A stretch of DNA of 64,000 bases. Origin: Jiulongibacter sp024742395. GTDB lineage: Bacteria; Bacteroidota; Bacteroidia; Cytophagales; Spirosomataceae. The notes below the pieces were generated by a model. The model saw only the letters and a list, made by a program, of their open reading frames with translations, had not been told where the DNA came from and searched no databases. The position numbers and the translations under genes are program-made. Position 1 is the stretch's first letter, and each line of letters starts with the position of its first letter. This document shows positions 25,172 through 32,464 of the stretch, piece after piece. The DNA is taken from NCBI GenBank assembly GCA_965249455.1, contig OZ252236.1:4588001-4652000 (forward strand), in the 5' to 3' direction.

Positions 25172-26059
25172 TTAGAGCCTTCTCAGCCTTGAGAAGGCTT
25201 TTTTATTGGCATGTAGTATTAGTGTAGATAGGATTATAATGGCTCCCACATAAAACCTCCAGTCCATCTTCTCTGATTCACCAAATACGAGCCAAGCCAT
25301 TATCATCCCGTATATTGGCTCCATGTTCACAGCTAAATTAACTGTGAACGCCGTAAACCTCTTTAATAGGTTTACTACCACCAAATAGGGCAAAACGGTA
25401 CATATCAGTGCCAGAATGAAAATGTAAGCCCTATCTGAAACAGAAGGAAGCGTTTTGAGTAAAGACCCTTCTGAAAAAACAGGTAATAAGGCCAAAGACA
25501 CTAACAAAGCCCCCAGAAGTTCTACAGTGTTTATTGAAAGTGAACTCCACCTGGCGGCTAAATGTCTATTGCCTACTGAATAAACAGAAGAAAGAAAGCC
25601 TGCAATCAGGCCTAGAATTATTCCTTCGGTATGGTGCGGAGCAGAATTGAATATAATAGATGTACCAAGCACTACTAAACCTCCTAAAACCAACTCAAAG
25701 ACCGATATTCGCTTTGAAGAAGTTATGGGTTCCAGAATACTGGTAAAGAAAGCCGTTGTTGAAAAAGTGACCAGACTTACAGAAACGTTGGCGAGTTTGG
25801 CAGAGCCAAAGAAGCAAAGCCAGTGTACACCTAAAACAGCCCCTATAAGAAGCATTTTCCAAAAAACAGACAATGGCAACCTTTCTCCTCTGAAAAAGAA
25901 AATTAGCCCAAAAACTGCCGAGGCAATGAATGTTCTGAAAATAACTAATTCTAGAGCAGGTAAAGTAATCAACTTACCCAAAATAGCCGTTAATCCCAGC
26001 AAGACTACCACCAGATGTAGCTTTAAGTAGTCTTTTAAATTTTGCTGATCAGTGGTCAT
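25172..26059 (-). CDS. EamA/DMT family transporter
   Basis: A 295-residue inner membrane protein with ten hydrophobic segments in two EamA repeats. VVLLGLTAILGKL, FRTFIASAVFGLIFF and the second-repeat GFLSSVYSVGNRHLA and NMEPIYGMIMAWLVFGE are typical. Such proteins export metabolites or amino acids, substrate unknown. The last ten codons coincide with the terminator hairpin of the convergent L31 gene, so its C-terminal RLRRL sequence is shaped by that hairpin. It has its own promoter box. Confidence 0.87.
   Translation of the reverse strand: MTTDQQNLKDYLKLHLVVVLLGLTAILGKLITLPALELVIFRTFIASAVFGLIFFFRGERLPLSVFWKMLLIGAVLGVHWLCFFGSAKLANVSVSLVTFSTTAFFTSILEPITSSKRISVFELVLGGLVVLGTSIIFNSAPHHTEGIILGLIAGFLSSVYSVGNRHLAARWSSLSINTVELLGALLVSLALLPVFSEGSLLKTLPSVSDRAYIFILALICTVLPYLVVVNLLKRFTAFTVNLAVNMEPIYGMIMAWLVFGESEKMDWRFYVGAIIILSTLILHANKKAFSRLRRL
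25176..25205 (+). terminator. Terminator of the L31 gene
   Basis: AGCCTTCTC and GAGAAGGCT form a perfect 9-bp stem around AGCCTT, followed by six Ts. The hairpin lies inside the last codons of the minus-strand EamA gene. Confidence 0.9.
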
Positions 26060-26078
26060 TTTATCTGAATGGTTCAGA

Positions 26079-26086
26079 CAAATCTA
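26079..26086 (-). promoter_or_regulatory. Candidate promoter box of the EamA gene
   Basis: TAGATTTG on the minus strand fits TAnnTTTG, 19 bases before the ATG. It lies in the short gap after the acetyltransferase gene. Confidence 0.45.
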
Positions 26087-26090
26087 ATCA

Positions 26091-26771
26091 TTAGACCTTC
26101 TTCTTATCGTCCTTTTTCAATAAGATTCTTTGCTTCATGTTAATCCACTTTTCATAAAGCGATGATTCCCTGACAAATTCCCACTTGGTATCCTTACGCT
26201 CTACCCTGTCTTCTTTTTTTGCATGGTACTTCATACCTGTACACAGGCAATGAGCTCTATTGGTTCTGGTAAGAATATCATAATTGACGCAAGTCTGGCA
26301 GCCTTTCCAGAATTCATCATCTTTAGGGAGCTCGCTGAAAGATACGGGCTCATAACCTAATTCAGAATTTATTTTCATCACAGCCATACTTGTAGTAAGT
26401 CCTACAATATTCGACTGCGGGTATTTCTCTCTCGATAGGCGAAAGGCTTTCGCTTTAATAGCCGTGGCCACGCCGCTTTTCCTGTAATCAGGATGCACAA
26501 TAAGACCGGAGTTAGCCACAAAACGGCCATGCTCCCAGGTCTCTATATAGCAAAAGCCTACCCACTCACCACTTTTAGTAGTAGCAATGATAGCTTTGCC
26601 TTCAAGCATCTTTTTTGAGATATATTCAGGGCTTCTTTGGGCAATTCCCGTACCACGAGCTTTTGCACTAGATGCCATCTCATCAGTAATAGTTACTGAA
26701 TAGCTTTGATGCTCTTCTGTAGCTACCTGAATAATAAAGTCCTTGTAAACTGTTTTTTTTATTGCACTCAT
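26091..26771 (-). CDS. GNAT acetyltransferase, probable arginine-pathway N-acetyltransferase
   Basis: A 226-residue GNAT protein. The acetyl-CoA loop is YRKSGVATAI at 96-105, preceded by the beta4 stretch FVANSGLIVHP. Its C-terminal part is unusual: a cysteine cluster C158xxC161 and C175xC177 in a segment ending CLCTGM, which could bind a metal. I recall a similar GNAT with the CLCT segment as the first gene of arginine operons in Bacteroidota, where it may supply N-acetylglutamate; that is memory, not a search. Support from this window: the ~170-nt leader encodes an Arg-rich peptide and attenuator-like hairpins, and argB and an argE-like gene lie 10-12 kb away. The other arg genes are not adjacent. 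Confidence 0.72.
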   Translation of the reverse strand: MSAIKKTVYKDFIIQVATEEHQSYSVTITDEMASSAKARGTGIAQRSPEYISKKMLEGKAIIATTKSGEWVGFCYIETWEHGRFVANSGLIVHPDYRKSGVATAIKAKAFRLSREKYPQSNIVGLTTSMAVMKINSELGYEPVSFSELPKDDEFWKGCQTCVNYDILTRTNRAHCLCTGMKYHAKKEDRVERKDTKWEFVRESSLYEKWINMKQRILLKKDDKKKV

Positions 26772-26774
26772 CGT

Positions 26775-26800
26775 CGTTTGTGAGGGAAACCCTCTCGTCA
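26775..26800 (-). promoter_or_regulatory. Hairpins at the end of the leader, before the acetyltransferase start
   Basis: On the minus strand GAGGG-TTT-CCCTC, preceded by CGTC-TCCT-GACG, lies directly before the ATG at 26771. The coordinates are approximate. These stems could influence translation initiation or form part of the attenuator switch. Confidence 0.4.
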
Positions 26801-26837
26801 GGAGACGCTGTATCCTTAAATGATTAAATAAATTGAA

Positions 26838-26862
26838 AAAGTAGTAGAGGCCTACCCCTTGG
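26838..26862 (-). terminator. Candidate attenuator terminator in the acetyltransferase leader
   Basis: On the minus strand AAGGGGTAG and CTACTACTT pair over eight of nine positions (one mismatch, one G-U) around GCCT and run into a T-tract ending near 26836. It lies just downstream of the Arg-rich leader ORF. GGCCTC within it (26852-26847) can alternatively pair with GAGGTC (26893-26888) inside the leader ORF. That gives two competing folds, the usual basis of attenuation. Confidence 0.5.
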
Positions 26863-26871
26863 GCAGAAATC

Positions 26872-26934
26872 TTATTGGGTCCTTGCGGACCTCATTCGTC
26901 GGGTTGGCGATATGGGGAGAAAAACGCTTTTCAT
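26872..26934 (-). CDS. Arginine-rich leader peptide (20 aa), putative attenuator
   Basis: A complete ORF of 20 codons plus TAA within the leader of the acetyltransferase gene. It begins about 10 nt after the predicted transcription start, with AAGGA just before the ATG. Residues 11-19 read TRRMRSART: four Arg codons (CGA, CGA, AGG, AGG) in seven residues, codons that are uncommon in neighbouring genes, which mostly use AGA. Such an Arg run in a leader ORF followed by hairpins is the layout of ribosome-mediated attenuation, here responding to charged tRNA-Arg. The ORF spans a GGTCC-GCAA-GGACC hairpin (26878-26891) that a translating ribosome would disrupt. Confidence 0.7.
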   Translation of the reverse strand: MKSVFLPISPTRRMRSARTQ

Positions 26935-26948
26935 TTCCTTAAACGGTG

Positions 26949-26956
26949 CAAAGATA
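26949..26956 (-). promoter_or_regulatory. Promoter of the leader peptide/acetyltransferase transcript
   Basis: TATCTTTG on the minus strand is a perfect -7 box; TGTG about 20 bases upstream is close to the TTTG -33 element. Transcription should start near 26945, leaving a leader of about 170 nt before the acetyltransferase ATG. Confidence 0.7.
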
Positions 26957-27002
26957 TGGGCAATTCAATCATATGACACATTCTGAGCATTTATTTTATT
27001 CT

Positions 27003-27944
27003 CTACCTTCTGTTATCTATATTTTCTAACATGCTTAAATAGCTATCAAATCTGCTTTCGGCAATCTCCCCATCTACAACTGCCTGTTTAACAGCACATT
27101 TAGGTTCATTCACATGTAAACAATTATGAAACTTACATTCTGACATTAATTCTCGTATTTCAGGGAAATAATGACCTATTTCTTCATTTTCCATTTCCAT
27201 AAGCCCTAATTCCTTAATGCCGGGGCTATCGATAATGAACGTTTCGGGTTCAGCTTCATACATTTCAGCAAAAGTAGTGGTATGCACACCTTTGTTAGCA
27301 AATTTAGAAACCTCTGATGTTTGCAAGTCCAATTCAGGAATTAACTGATTGATAAGTTTTGATTTACCCACCCCTGAATGTCCCGAAAAAAGCGAGGTCT
27401 TTCCATGAATTAACTCTTTAATCTGGTCAATATTGCTTTCTTTGAGTGCAGAAACACTTAAACATTGATAACCCAGAGATTCATACAGTGCCATCAATTC
27501 ATTTTGATATGCCTCGGTTTCTTCCTCTAAAAGATCACTCTTATTAAACACTAAAACGGTGGGAATTCTAAAAGACTCTGAGCTTACTAAAAAGCGATCA
27601 ATGAAGCCTAATGATGTTTTAGGAAAAGTTAAGGTTACCACAAGAATAGCCTGATCTAAATTGCAAGCCAACAAGTGACCATGACCCGTTTTATGAACCG
27701 ATTTCCTGATGATATAATTCTCCCTGGGAAGAATGTCCGTTATGATGCCATTAGAGTCTGCGGTGTCTTCAATTGTGTACTTTACAAAATCTCCAACAGC
27801 CAAAGGATTCGTCACTTTAAGACCCTTAATTTTAAACTTACCTTTCAGCCGACATTGAAGTAATTTCCCTTCAGAAGTTCTGACAGAATACCAAGATCCC
27901 GTAGACCGCCAAATGATTCCTTCATGTATAGTATTATTGCTCAA
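27003..27944 (-). CDS. rsgA: Ribosome small-subunit-dependent GTPase A
   Basis: A 313-residue circularly permuted GTPase that assists late 30S maturation. An N-terminal OB fold is followed by G4 NKSD (134-137), then G1 GHSGVGKS (188-195) and G3 DSPG (239-242), in the permuted order diagnostic for the family. The zinc-binding C270, C275, H277, C283 cluster closes the protein. The start is TTG at 27944; the frame upstream has no in-frame ATG in the next 17 codons, so a TTG start is likely real. The gene is on the minus strand directly before the arginine-type leader, with its own upstream region of 230 bases. Confidence 0.95.
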   Translation of the reverse strand: MSNNTIHEGIIWRSTGSWYSVRTSEGKLLQCRLKGKFKIKGLKVTNPLAVGDFVKYTIEDTADSNGIITDILPRENYIIRKSVHKTGHGHLLACNLDQAILVVTLTFPKTSLGFIDRFLVSSESFRIPTVLVFNKSDLLEEETEAYQNELMALYESLGYQCLSVSALKESNIDQIKELIHGKTSLFSGHSGVGKSKLINQLIPELDLQTSEVSKFANKGVHTTTFAEMYEAEPETFIIDSPGIKELGLMEMENEEIGHYFPEIRELMSECKFHNCLHVNEPKCAVKQAVVDGEIAESRFDSYLSMLENIDNRR

Positions 27945-28178
27945 AATAATTTTATCAATTCTTGATACCCAGTACTTTCTGGCATAATAATTTCATTATC
28001 AAAATTGGGTTAAATACGCTTCATAGCCCAATAAAAGAGGGAAAAATAGACCAAAAAATAAATATTTTACCGTTAAATCAGTTTTTAAGTTTTTTTTAAG
28101 AATCAGTAAAACAAAAGAAGCGTAAATACAGTTATTTTAGTCGTATAGATTATCCATGTCACAGAAAAATTGTCACTT

Positions 28179-28301
28179 ATGAAAAAGAGCCTGATTTACG
28201 GGTTAGCCACATTGGCGGTTGGTGTTTTGGTTGCTTCAATAGGAACTAAAAAAGACAAGCCTTCAAATGTACGCCCTGCTAGCAAATCATACTGGAAATA
28301 A
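28179..28301 (+). CDS. Small membrane-anchored or secreted peptide, 40 aa
   Basis: A 40-codon ORF with ATG start. Residues 1-3 are MKK, residues 5-22 are hydrophobic (LIYGLATLAVGVLVASIG) and the tail is basic and polar (TKKDKPSNVRPASKSYWK). It reads as a single-pass membrane or exported peptide. It sits alone between rsgA and the rRNA methyltransferase gene and is followed 22 bases later by a strong terminator on its own strand, which would serve no other gene nearby. That supports it as a real transcription unit. No family recognised. Confidence 0.6.
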   Translation: MKKSLIYGLATLAVGVLVASIGTKKDKPSNVRPASKSYWK

Positions 28302-28323
28302 TGAAAAAACCGCATCGTTCACG

Positions 28324-28369
28324 GACTTCTTTCTAAAGCATAAGACTACAGGAAGAAGTCTTTTTTTTG
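28324..28369 (+). terminator. Terminator of the 40-residue peptide gene
   Basis: GACTTCTT (28324-28331) pairs with AAGAAGTC (28353-28360) and is followed by eight Ts. A shorter internal stem AAGACT/AGTCTT is an alternative. Confidence 0.8.
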
Positions 28370-28375
28370 TTTAGG

Positions 28376-29722
28376 TTATTCTATATCCATTCTGATTCTC
28401 CATTCTTTTGGCAAATAGTTATTTGCCCGGTTTCCGATAATCTTTATCCAGCCCAGGCCTAGCCCATTGTACGTAACAAGTTTCCAGCCGTTTTCTATTT
28501 CTCCCTGATCAAAACTCTCCCGTTTTAAGAACCTTAGGGCATCCTCCCTCTCTAGCTCTAGCACCGGGAAGCTTTGGTTAACTTCTGTACTTAAGGCCAA
28601 AGAGTGTGAAGGGATAAAGTTTTCTTTCTTAAATAAACCAAGTTCAAAACCCGAAGACCTTTTAGTCAATGCTCTTAAAACTGACGAATACTCATCAATT
28701 AAACCTGTAGGAATAGCTACCACTGTTTCATCTGGCTTCTCAAAAAACTCAAACTTGTTAAGATCAGCCAACCACTCTGTTAAGAACTCCTTCTTCTTAG
28801 TACTTAACCTATTCATTTTTAATTTGCCCCCTACATAGTCGGTATGGCCTTCTATTTTTTTCAAAATAGAAATAAAGAAGCCTTCTCCTTTCACCTTATG
28901 AGGATAAAACTGATAACCTCTTTCTTTGGCTTGAATTCCATGGAACTTTGAAATGTCAATCTTTTGCTCCTCAAAATCGCAGTTTTTAATGAACCAATTG
29001 ACATTACCTTCGTTCTCCTTCTCATTGTAAGTACAGGTAGAGTATATCAAATGGCCATGAGGAGCTACCAGCATTGAAGCCGCTTCTAAGATTCTCTTTT
29101 GTCTGGCAGAGCAAGTATTTACCGCGTCTTCAGACCAATGTGAAGTTGCATTGGGATCCTTTCTGAACAAACCTTCTCCTGAACAAGGAGCATCTACTAA
29201 AACCAGATCAAAAAAGCCTTCTAAATCGGCAAATTCCTCCGGGTCATGATTACTTACAATGACATTCGTGTATCCCCACTTCATTAAATTCTCTTTCAGG
29301 ATACCCACTCTGCTCTTTATTACCTCATTAGCTACAAGCAAACTCTCCTCATTCAAGAGATCTGCCAATAGTGTCGTTTTCCCACCGGGAGCGGCACATA
29401 AATCTAGCACTCTTATTGATTTCGAGAAGTCTATATGTTGGCTAAGCACTGCTTTCAAAAACATGGAAGAGGCTTCCTGAACATAATATGCTCCTGCGTG
29501 AAAAGAAGGATCAAGAGTAAAAACCGGCCTTTCACTTAAATAGAAGGCATTTGAGCACCAAGGTACTGCCTCCTGTCTGTTCAAAGCCAAAGCGGTTTCT
29601 TTACGAGGATTAAGCCTTACTGAAATGGGAACATCCTGAGCCAGGGCATTTTCAAAGTCGTTAAACTCTGAGCCTAAATCCTGCTTCATTTTGGTTTCAA
29701 AATCTTTAGGTAACTCAGGCAT
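28376..29722 (-). CDS. NOL1/NOP2/Sun family 16S rRNA m5C methyltransferase (RsmF-type)
   Basis: A 448-residue SAM-dependent RNA cytosine-5 methyltransferase. Motif I VLDLCAAPGGKT is near 105-116. Motif IV DAPCSGEG carries Cys180 and motif VI STCTYN carries the catalytic Cys230, both present. Length and a C-terminal PUA-like extension (about 300-448) match RsmF/YebU rather than the shorter RsmB. I use ATG 29722; the stop of the upstream MscS gene (TGA) overlaps it by eight bases, so the two are coupled on the minus strand. Confidence 0.9.
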   Translation of the reverse strand: MPELPKDFETKMKQDLGSEFNDFENALAQDVPISVRLNPRKETALALNRQEAVPWCSNAFYLSERPVFTLDPSFHAGAYYVQEASSMFLKAVLSQHIDFSKSIRVLDLCAAPGGKTTLLADLLNEESLLVANEVIKSRVGILKENLMKWGYTNVIVSNHDPEEFADLEGFFDLVLVDAPCSGEGLFRKDPNATSHWSEDAVNTCSARQKRILEAASMLVAPHGHLIYSTCTYNEKENEGNVNWFIKNCDFEEQKIDISKFHGIQAKERGYQFYPHKVKGEGFFISILKKIEGHTDYVGGKLKMNRLSTKKKEFLTEWLADLNKFEFFEKPDETVVAIPTGLIDEYSSVLRALTKRSSGFELGLFKKENFIPSHSLALSTEVNQSFPVLELEREDALRFLKRESFDQGEIENGWKLVTYNGLGLGWIKIIGNRANNYLPKEWRIRMDIE

Positions 29723-30233
29723 CAATTGTCTCTTCGTGTAGTTGAATAATAGGCTTTTGAATCGCTACATTATTAGGATAGGAAACCATGTCCTTGTTTT
29801 CCAATTCTATTTGAATAGTGAAAAATGTAATGTCTTTCACTTCTCCAATTATCGAATTATCTCCATCCACTATCTTAATTTTAGAACCTATTTTAAAAGG
29901 GAAATTGAAGAATAATATGACCGAGGCAGTCATGTTGCTTAACATAGACCAGCTGGCAAAAAGTGCCACACCCGCCACAGCAAAAAAGGAGAAAAACACC
30001 TCTTTAAAAGAGAAATCCCAAATAAAACCTAATGCAACCAGTAAAAAGGCGGTTAAGGTGAAATTGAAAAACTTATTAATATACAAGGATCTTTCGCTTG
30101 CTAAATCATATTTATTGGAGTGCTTCCTTATTATTCTTCTTGCTATCTGCCTCAATACAAGAACAATTAGCACAATTATAAAAGTAGCTATGACTTCACT
30201 CAATGGACTTTTAGTAAATTCCATAAATTGCAT
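29715..30233 (-). CDS. Small MscS-type mechanosensitive channel
   Basis: A 172-residue protein (ATG 30233; ATG 30224 and a TTG at 30239 are alternatives). Three hydrophobic segments precede the MscS core: the pore-helix region FAVAGVALFASWSMLSN, then the beta domain FFNFPFKIGSKIKIVDGD and a short C-terminus ending in DMVSYPNN. It is a minimal MscS without the large C-terminal vestibule domain. It probably protects against osmotic downshift. The gene overlaps the rRNA methyltransferase gene by eight bases. Confidence 0.87.
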   Translation of the reverse strand: MQFMEFTKSPLSEVIATFIIVLIVLVLRQIARRIIRKHSNKYDLASERSLYINKFFNFTLTAFLLVALGFIWDFSFKEVFFSFFAVAGVALFASWSMLSNMTASVILFFNFPFKIGSKIKIVDGDNSIIGEVKDITFFTIQIELENKDMVSYPNNVAIQKPIIQLHEETIDA

Positions 30234-30339
30234 ACGCAAATAAAACTGTTATACCATTTGAGTTCGGTTTCAAATGAAGTCACAAAAATAACATGGTTTT
30301 AGACAAAAGCCGTTTTAAAATCTTTCAATAAAAGAAATT

Positions 30340-30900
30340 ATGTCAAGAACTGAATCTAATATGATGCCCATAGGCACAAAAGCTCCGGACTTTTCTTTAC
30401 CAGACACTGTATCAGGTAAGACTATTCGCCTGGCTGACGTAAAATCTGATATAGGTACGGTAGTGATGTTTATTTGTAATCATTGCAAGTATGTGAAGCA
30501 TATTAACCCGGCCATTGTAGAAATAGTGAACAAATTTACACCTAAAGGCGTCTCTTTTATAGGTATTAGCTCAAATGACGTTAAGAACTATCCTGAAGAC
30601 TCACCTGAGGAGATGAAAGAAACCGCTAAAAAGTTAGGCTATTCATTTCCTTACTTGTACGACGAAAGCCAGGACGTAGCCAAGGCTTATGATGCTGCAT
30701 GTACCCCTGATTTCTATGTATTTGATAAAGATCTAAAACTCGTTTACCGTGGAAGAATGGATGGCTCTTCTCCTGGCAATGATGTGCCCCTAACAGGTGC
30801 AGATTTAAGAGGAGCACTAAGAGCTCTGGTAGCAGGAGAATTTATCTCCGAAATACAATATCCAAGCATGGGTTGCAATATTAAATGGAAAGAATCTTAA
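30340..30900 (+). CDS. AhpC/TSA-type thioredoxin-fold protein
   Basis: A 186-residue cytosolic redoxin. IGTKAPDFSLPDT starts the thioredoxin fold and a C46-N-H-C49 redox motif lies in FICNHCKYVKH. The later SQDVAKAYDAACTPDFYVFD is the conserved cis-Pro region (TPDFY). There is no signal peptide. It probably reduces peroxides or thiol partners. The GNAT acetyltransferase gene follows after ten bases and is likely cotranscribed. Confidence 0.87.
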   Translation: MSRTESNMMPIGTKAPDFSLPDTVSGKTIRLADVKSDIGTVVMFICNHCKYVKHINPAIVEIVNKFTPKGVSFIGISSNDVKNYPEDSPEEMKETAKKLGYSFPYLYDESQDVAKAYDAACTPDFYVFDKDLKLVYRGRMDGSSPGNDVPLTGADLRGALRALVAGEFISEIQYPSMGCNIKWKES

Positions 30901-30910
30901 GCCTTAATCT

Positions 30911-31360
30911 ATGTATTCATATTTACGCACAGACTCTACAAATGAGGATTTTGTCAAAATGGTTAAACTTTTGGACGAAGAATTGGCAGAAATTGATGGG
31001 GATGATCACGATTTTTATGCTCAATACAATAAAATAGATGCTATAAAAAATGCATTGGTGCTGTATGAGAACAAAACACCCATTGGCTGCGGAGCATTCA
31101 AACCTTTTGATTCTGAAAGAGTAGAAATTAAAAGAATGTATGTGGTGCAATCAGCCAGAAGCAGGGGTTTAGCCACTCAGATTCTCCTCAATCTTGAAAG
31201 CTGGGCAAAAGAACTTCAGTATAAGTTTGCGGTTCTAGAAACCGGCAAAAGGCAACCTGATGCTATCAGGCTTTATGAGAAGAACGGCTATTCAATCATC
31301 ACTAATTTCGGACAATATGCGGGTGTAGAAAACAGTGTTTGCTTTGAAAAAATGCTCTGA
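30911..31360 (+). CDS. GNAT family N-acetyltransferase
   Basis: A 149-residue single-domain GNAT protein. VEIKRMYVVQSARSRGLATQIL carries the acetyl-CoA loop (SRGLAT at about 89-94), and YEKNGYSII is the typical C-terminal alpha4/beta7 region. Substrate unknown. It follows the redoxin gene by ten bases and is convergent with holB six bases away. Confidence 0.88.
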   Translation: MYSYLRTDSTNEDFVKMVKLLDEELAEIDGDDHDFYAQYNKIDAIKNALVLYENKTPIGCGAFKPFDSERVEIKRMYVVQSARSRGLATQILLNLESWAKELQYKFAVLETGKRQPDAIRLYEKNGYSIITNFGQYAGVENSVCFEKML

Positions 31361-31365
31361 AAGTA

Positions 31366-32463
31366 CTACTTAATCAGTTGGGCCAATTTTAAAGAAATAT
31401 CAAGAAAAACGATTTTGGCTCGTACATTTCTATCAATATGGAATATGGCCTCATCTAATAGCTCTGTCATTTTGGATAGATTCCCTATGTTAAATACTTT
31501 AGCGAATTTCTGAACAAAGTCTAAAGCCGACTCCTCTAGCTTCACCATGTTTTCGTTACCTCCTGCCACAAGAAATATTTCTCTGAAAATAGTCAGAGCA
31601 TATTCTAATATTTGTTTTTCCTGCTCTTTATTTAATGCATCAAATTCATCTGCCATTGGCACCAAATCAAGCACTTTGAAACCATAACAGTACCTCATCC
31701 AATTGGCAAACCAATCATGCAGATTGTCATTTTTTGACTGTGCAATTTCTAATGCTTTATGCATATTGCCATCAGCCAGCATGGCAATTTCTTTAGCCCT
31801 CACCGAGTCAATGCCCCGATTATAAAGGTTAACTGAAATCTCTTCATCTGTAAATTTCGGAATGGCAAACCGCTGTGTCCTTGAAATAATGGTAGTTAAA
31901 AGATTCTCTGAGTTATTGCATATCAAAAAGAAAAGTGTTTTCTCAGGAGGCTCTTCCAATACTTTAAGAATTGCATTGGCAGTAGAAATACTAAGATATT
32001 CGGGCAGCCATAAATAGATAAGCTTATAACCTCCTTCATATGACTTTAATGAAAGGTTCTGAATAAGTTTTCTAGCCTCCTCTACCGGTATATTCCCTTG
32101 CTTAATATTAATTTTCTCTAGCCAGTCAGTGCTGTTTTTGTATGGATGATCCAGCACAAATTCTCTCCATTCAGCCATAAAATTTTCAGAGAGCACCTTT
32201 TTCCCTCCTGCGGTGGGAAAAATAAAAGTAATATCAGGATGTATTAGCTTGTCTGTCTTTACACATGAAGAACACTCTCCACATGAATCTGTATCAGAAG
32301 GCTTTTCACAATTTAAAAATGAACCAAAAGCTAAAGCCAAAGCCAAATTCCCTGATCCTTCGGAACCATGAAAAAGCTGGGCATGAGCCACATGATTTTT
32401 CTTCACAGATTGAATCAAGGTGTTTTTCTGTGCCTCCAGACCATTGATGTCTCTAAATCGCAT
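31366..32463 (-). CDS. holB: DNA polymerase III delta' subunit
   Basis: A 365-residue clamp-loader subunit. I choose ATG 32463 (MRFRDING), one base after the stop of the GlmU-like gene; a TTG 33 bases upstream is unlikely. The AAA+ core begins GSEGSGN, so the Walker A lysine is absent, as in the non-hydrolysing delta' subunit of many bacteria. A four-cysteine zinc module is seen in the CEKPSDTDSCGECSSC region, and SRTQRF is the sensor/SRC-type arginine finger region. It is cotranscribed with the GlmU-like gene. Confidence 0.9.
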   Translation of the reverse strand: MRFRDINGLEAQKNTLIQSVKKNHVAHAQLFHGSEGSGNLALALAFGSFLNCEKPSDTDSCGECSSCVKTDKLIHPDITFIFPTAGGKKVLSENFMAEWREFVLDHPYKNSTDWLEKINIKQGNIPVEEARKLIQNLSLKSYEGGYKLIYLWLPEYLSISTANAILKVLEEPPEKTLFFLICNNSENLLTTIISRTQRFAIPKFTDEEISVNLYNRGIDSVRAKEIAMLADGNMHKALEIAQSKNDNLHDWFANWMRYCYGFKVLDLVPMADEFDALNKEQEKQILEYALTIFREIFLVAGGNENMVKLEESALDFVQKFAKVFNIGNLSKMTELLDEAIFHIDRNVRAKIVFLDISLKLAQLIK

Positions 32464-32464
32464 T

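Noticed and set aside
26872..26905. A hammerhead-ribozyme-like stretch around AATGAGGTCCGCAAGGACC in the acetyltransferase leader
   Set aside because: The stem II look-alike is present, but the core sequences (CUGAUGA and GAAA) do not match, and the Arg-codon ORF explains the sequence better.
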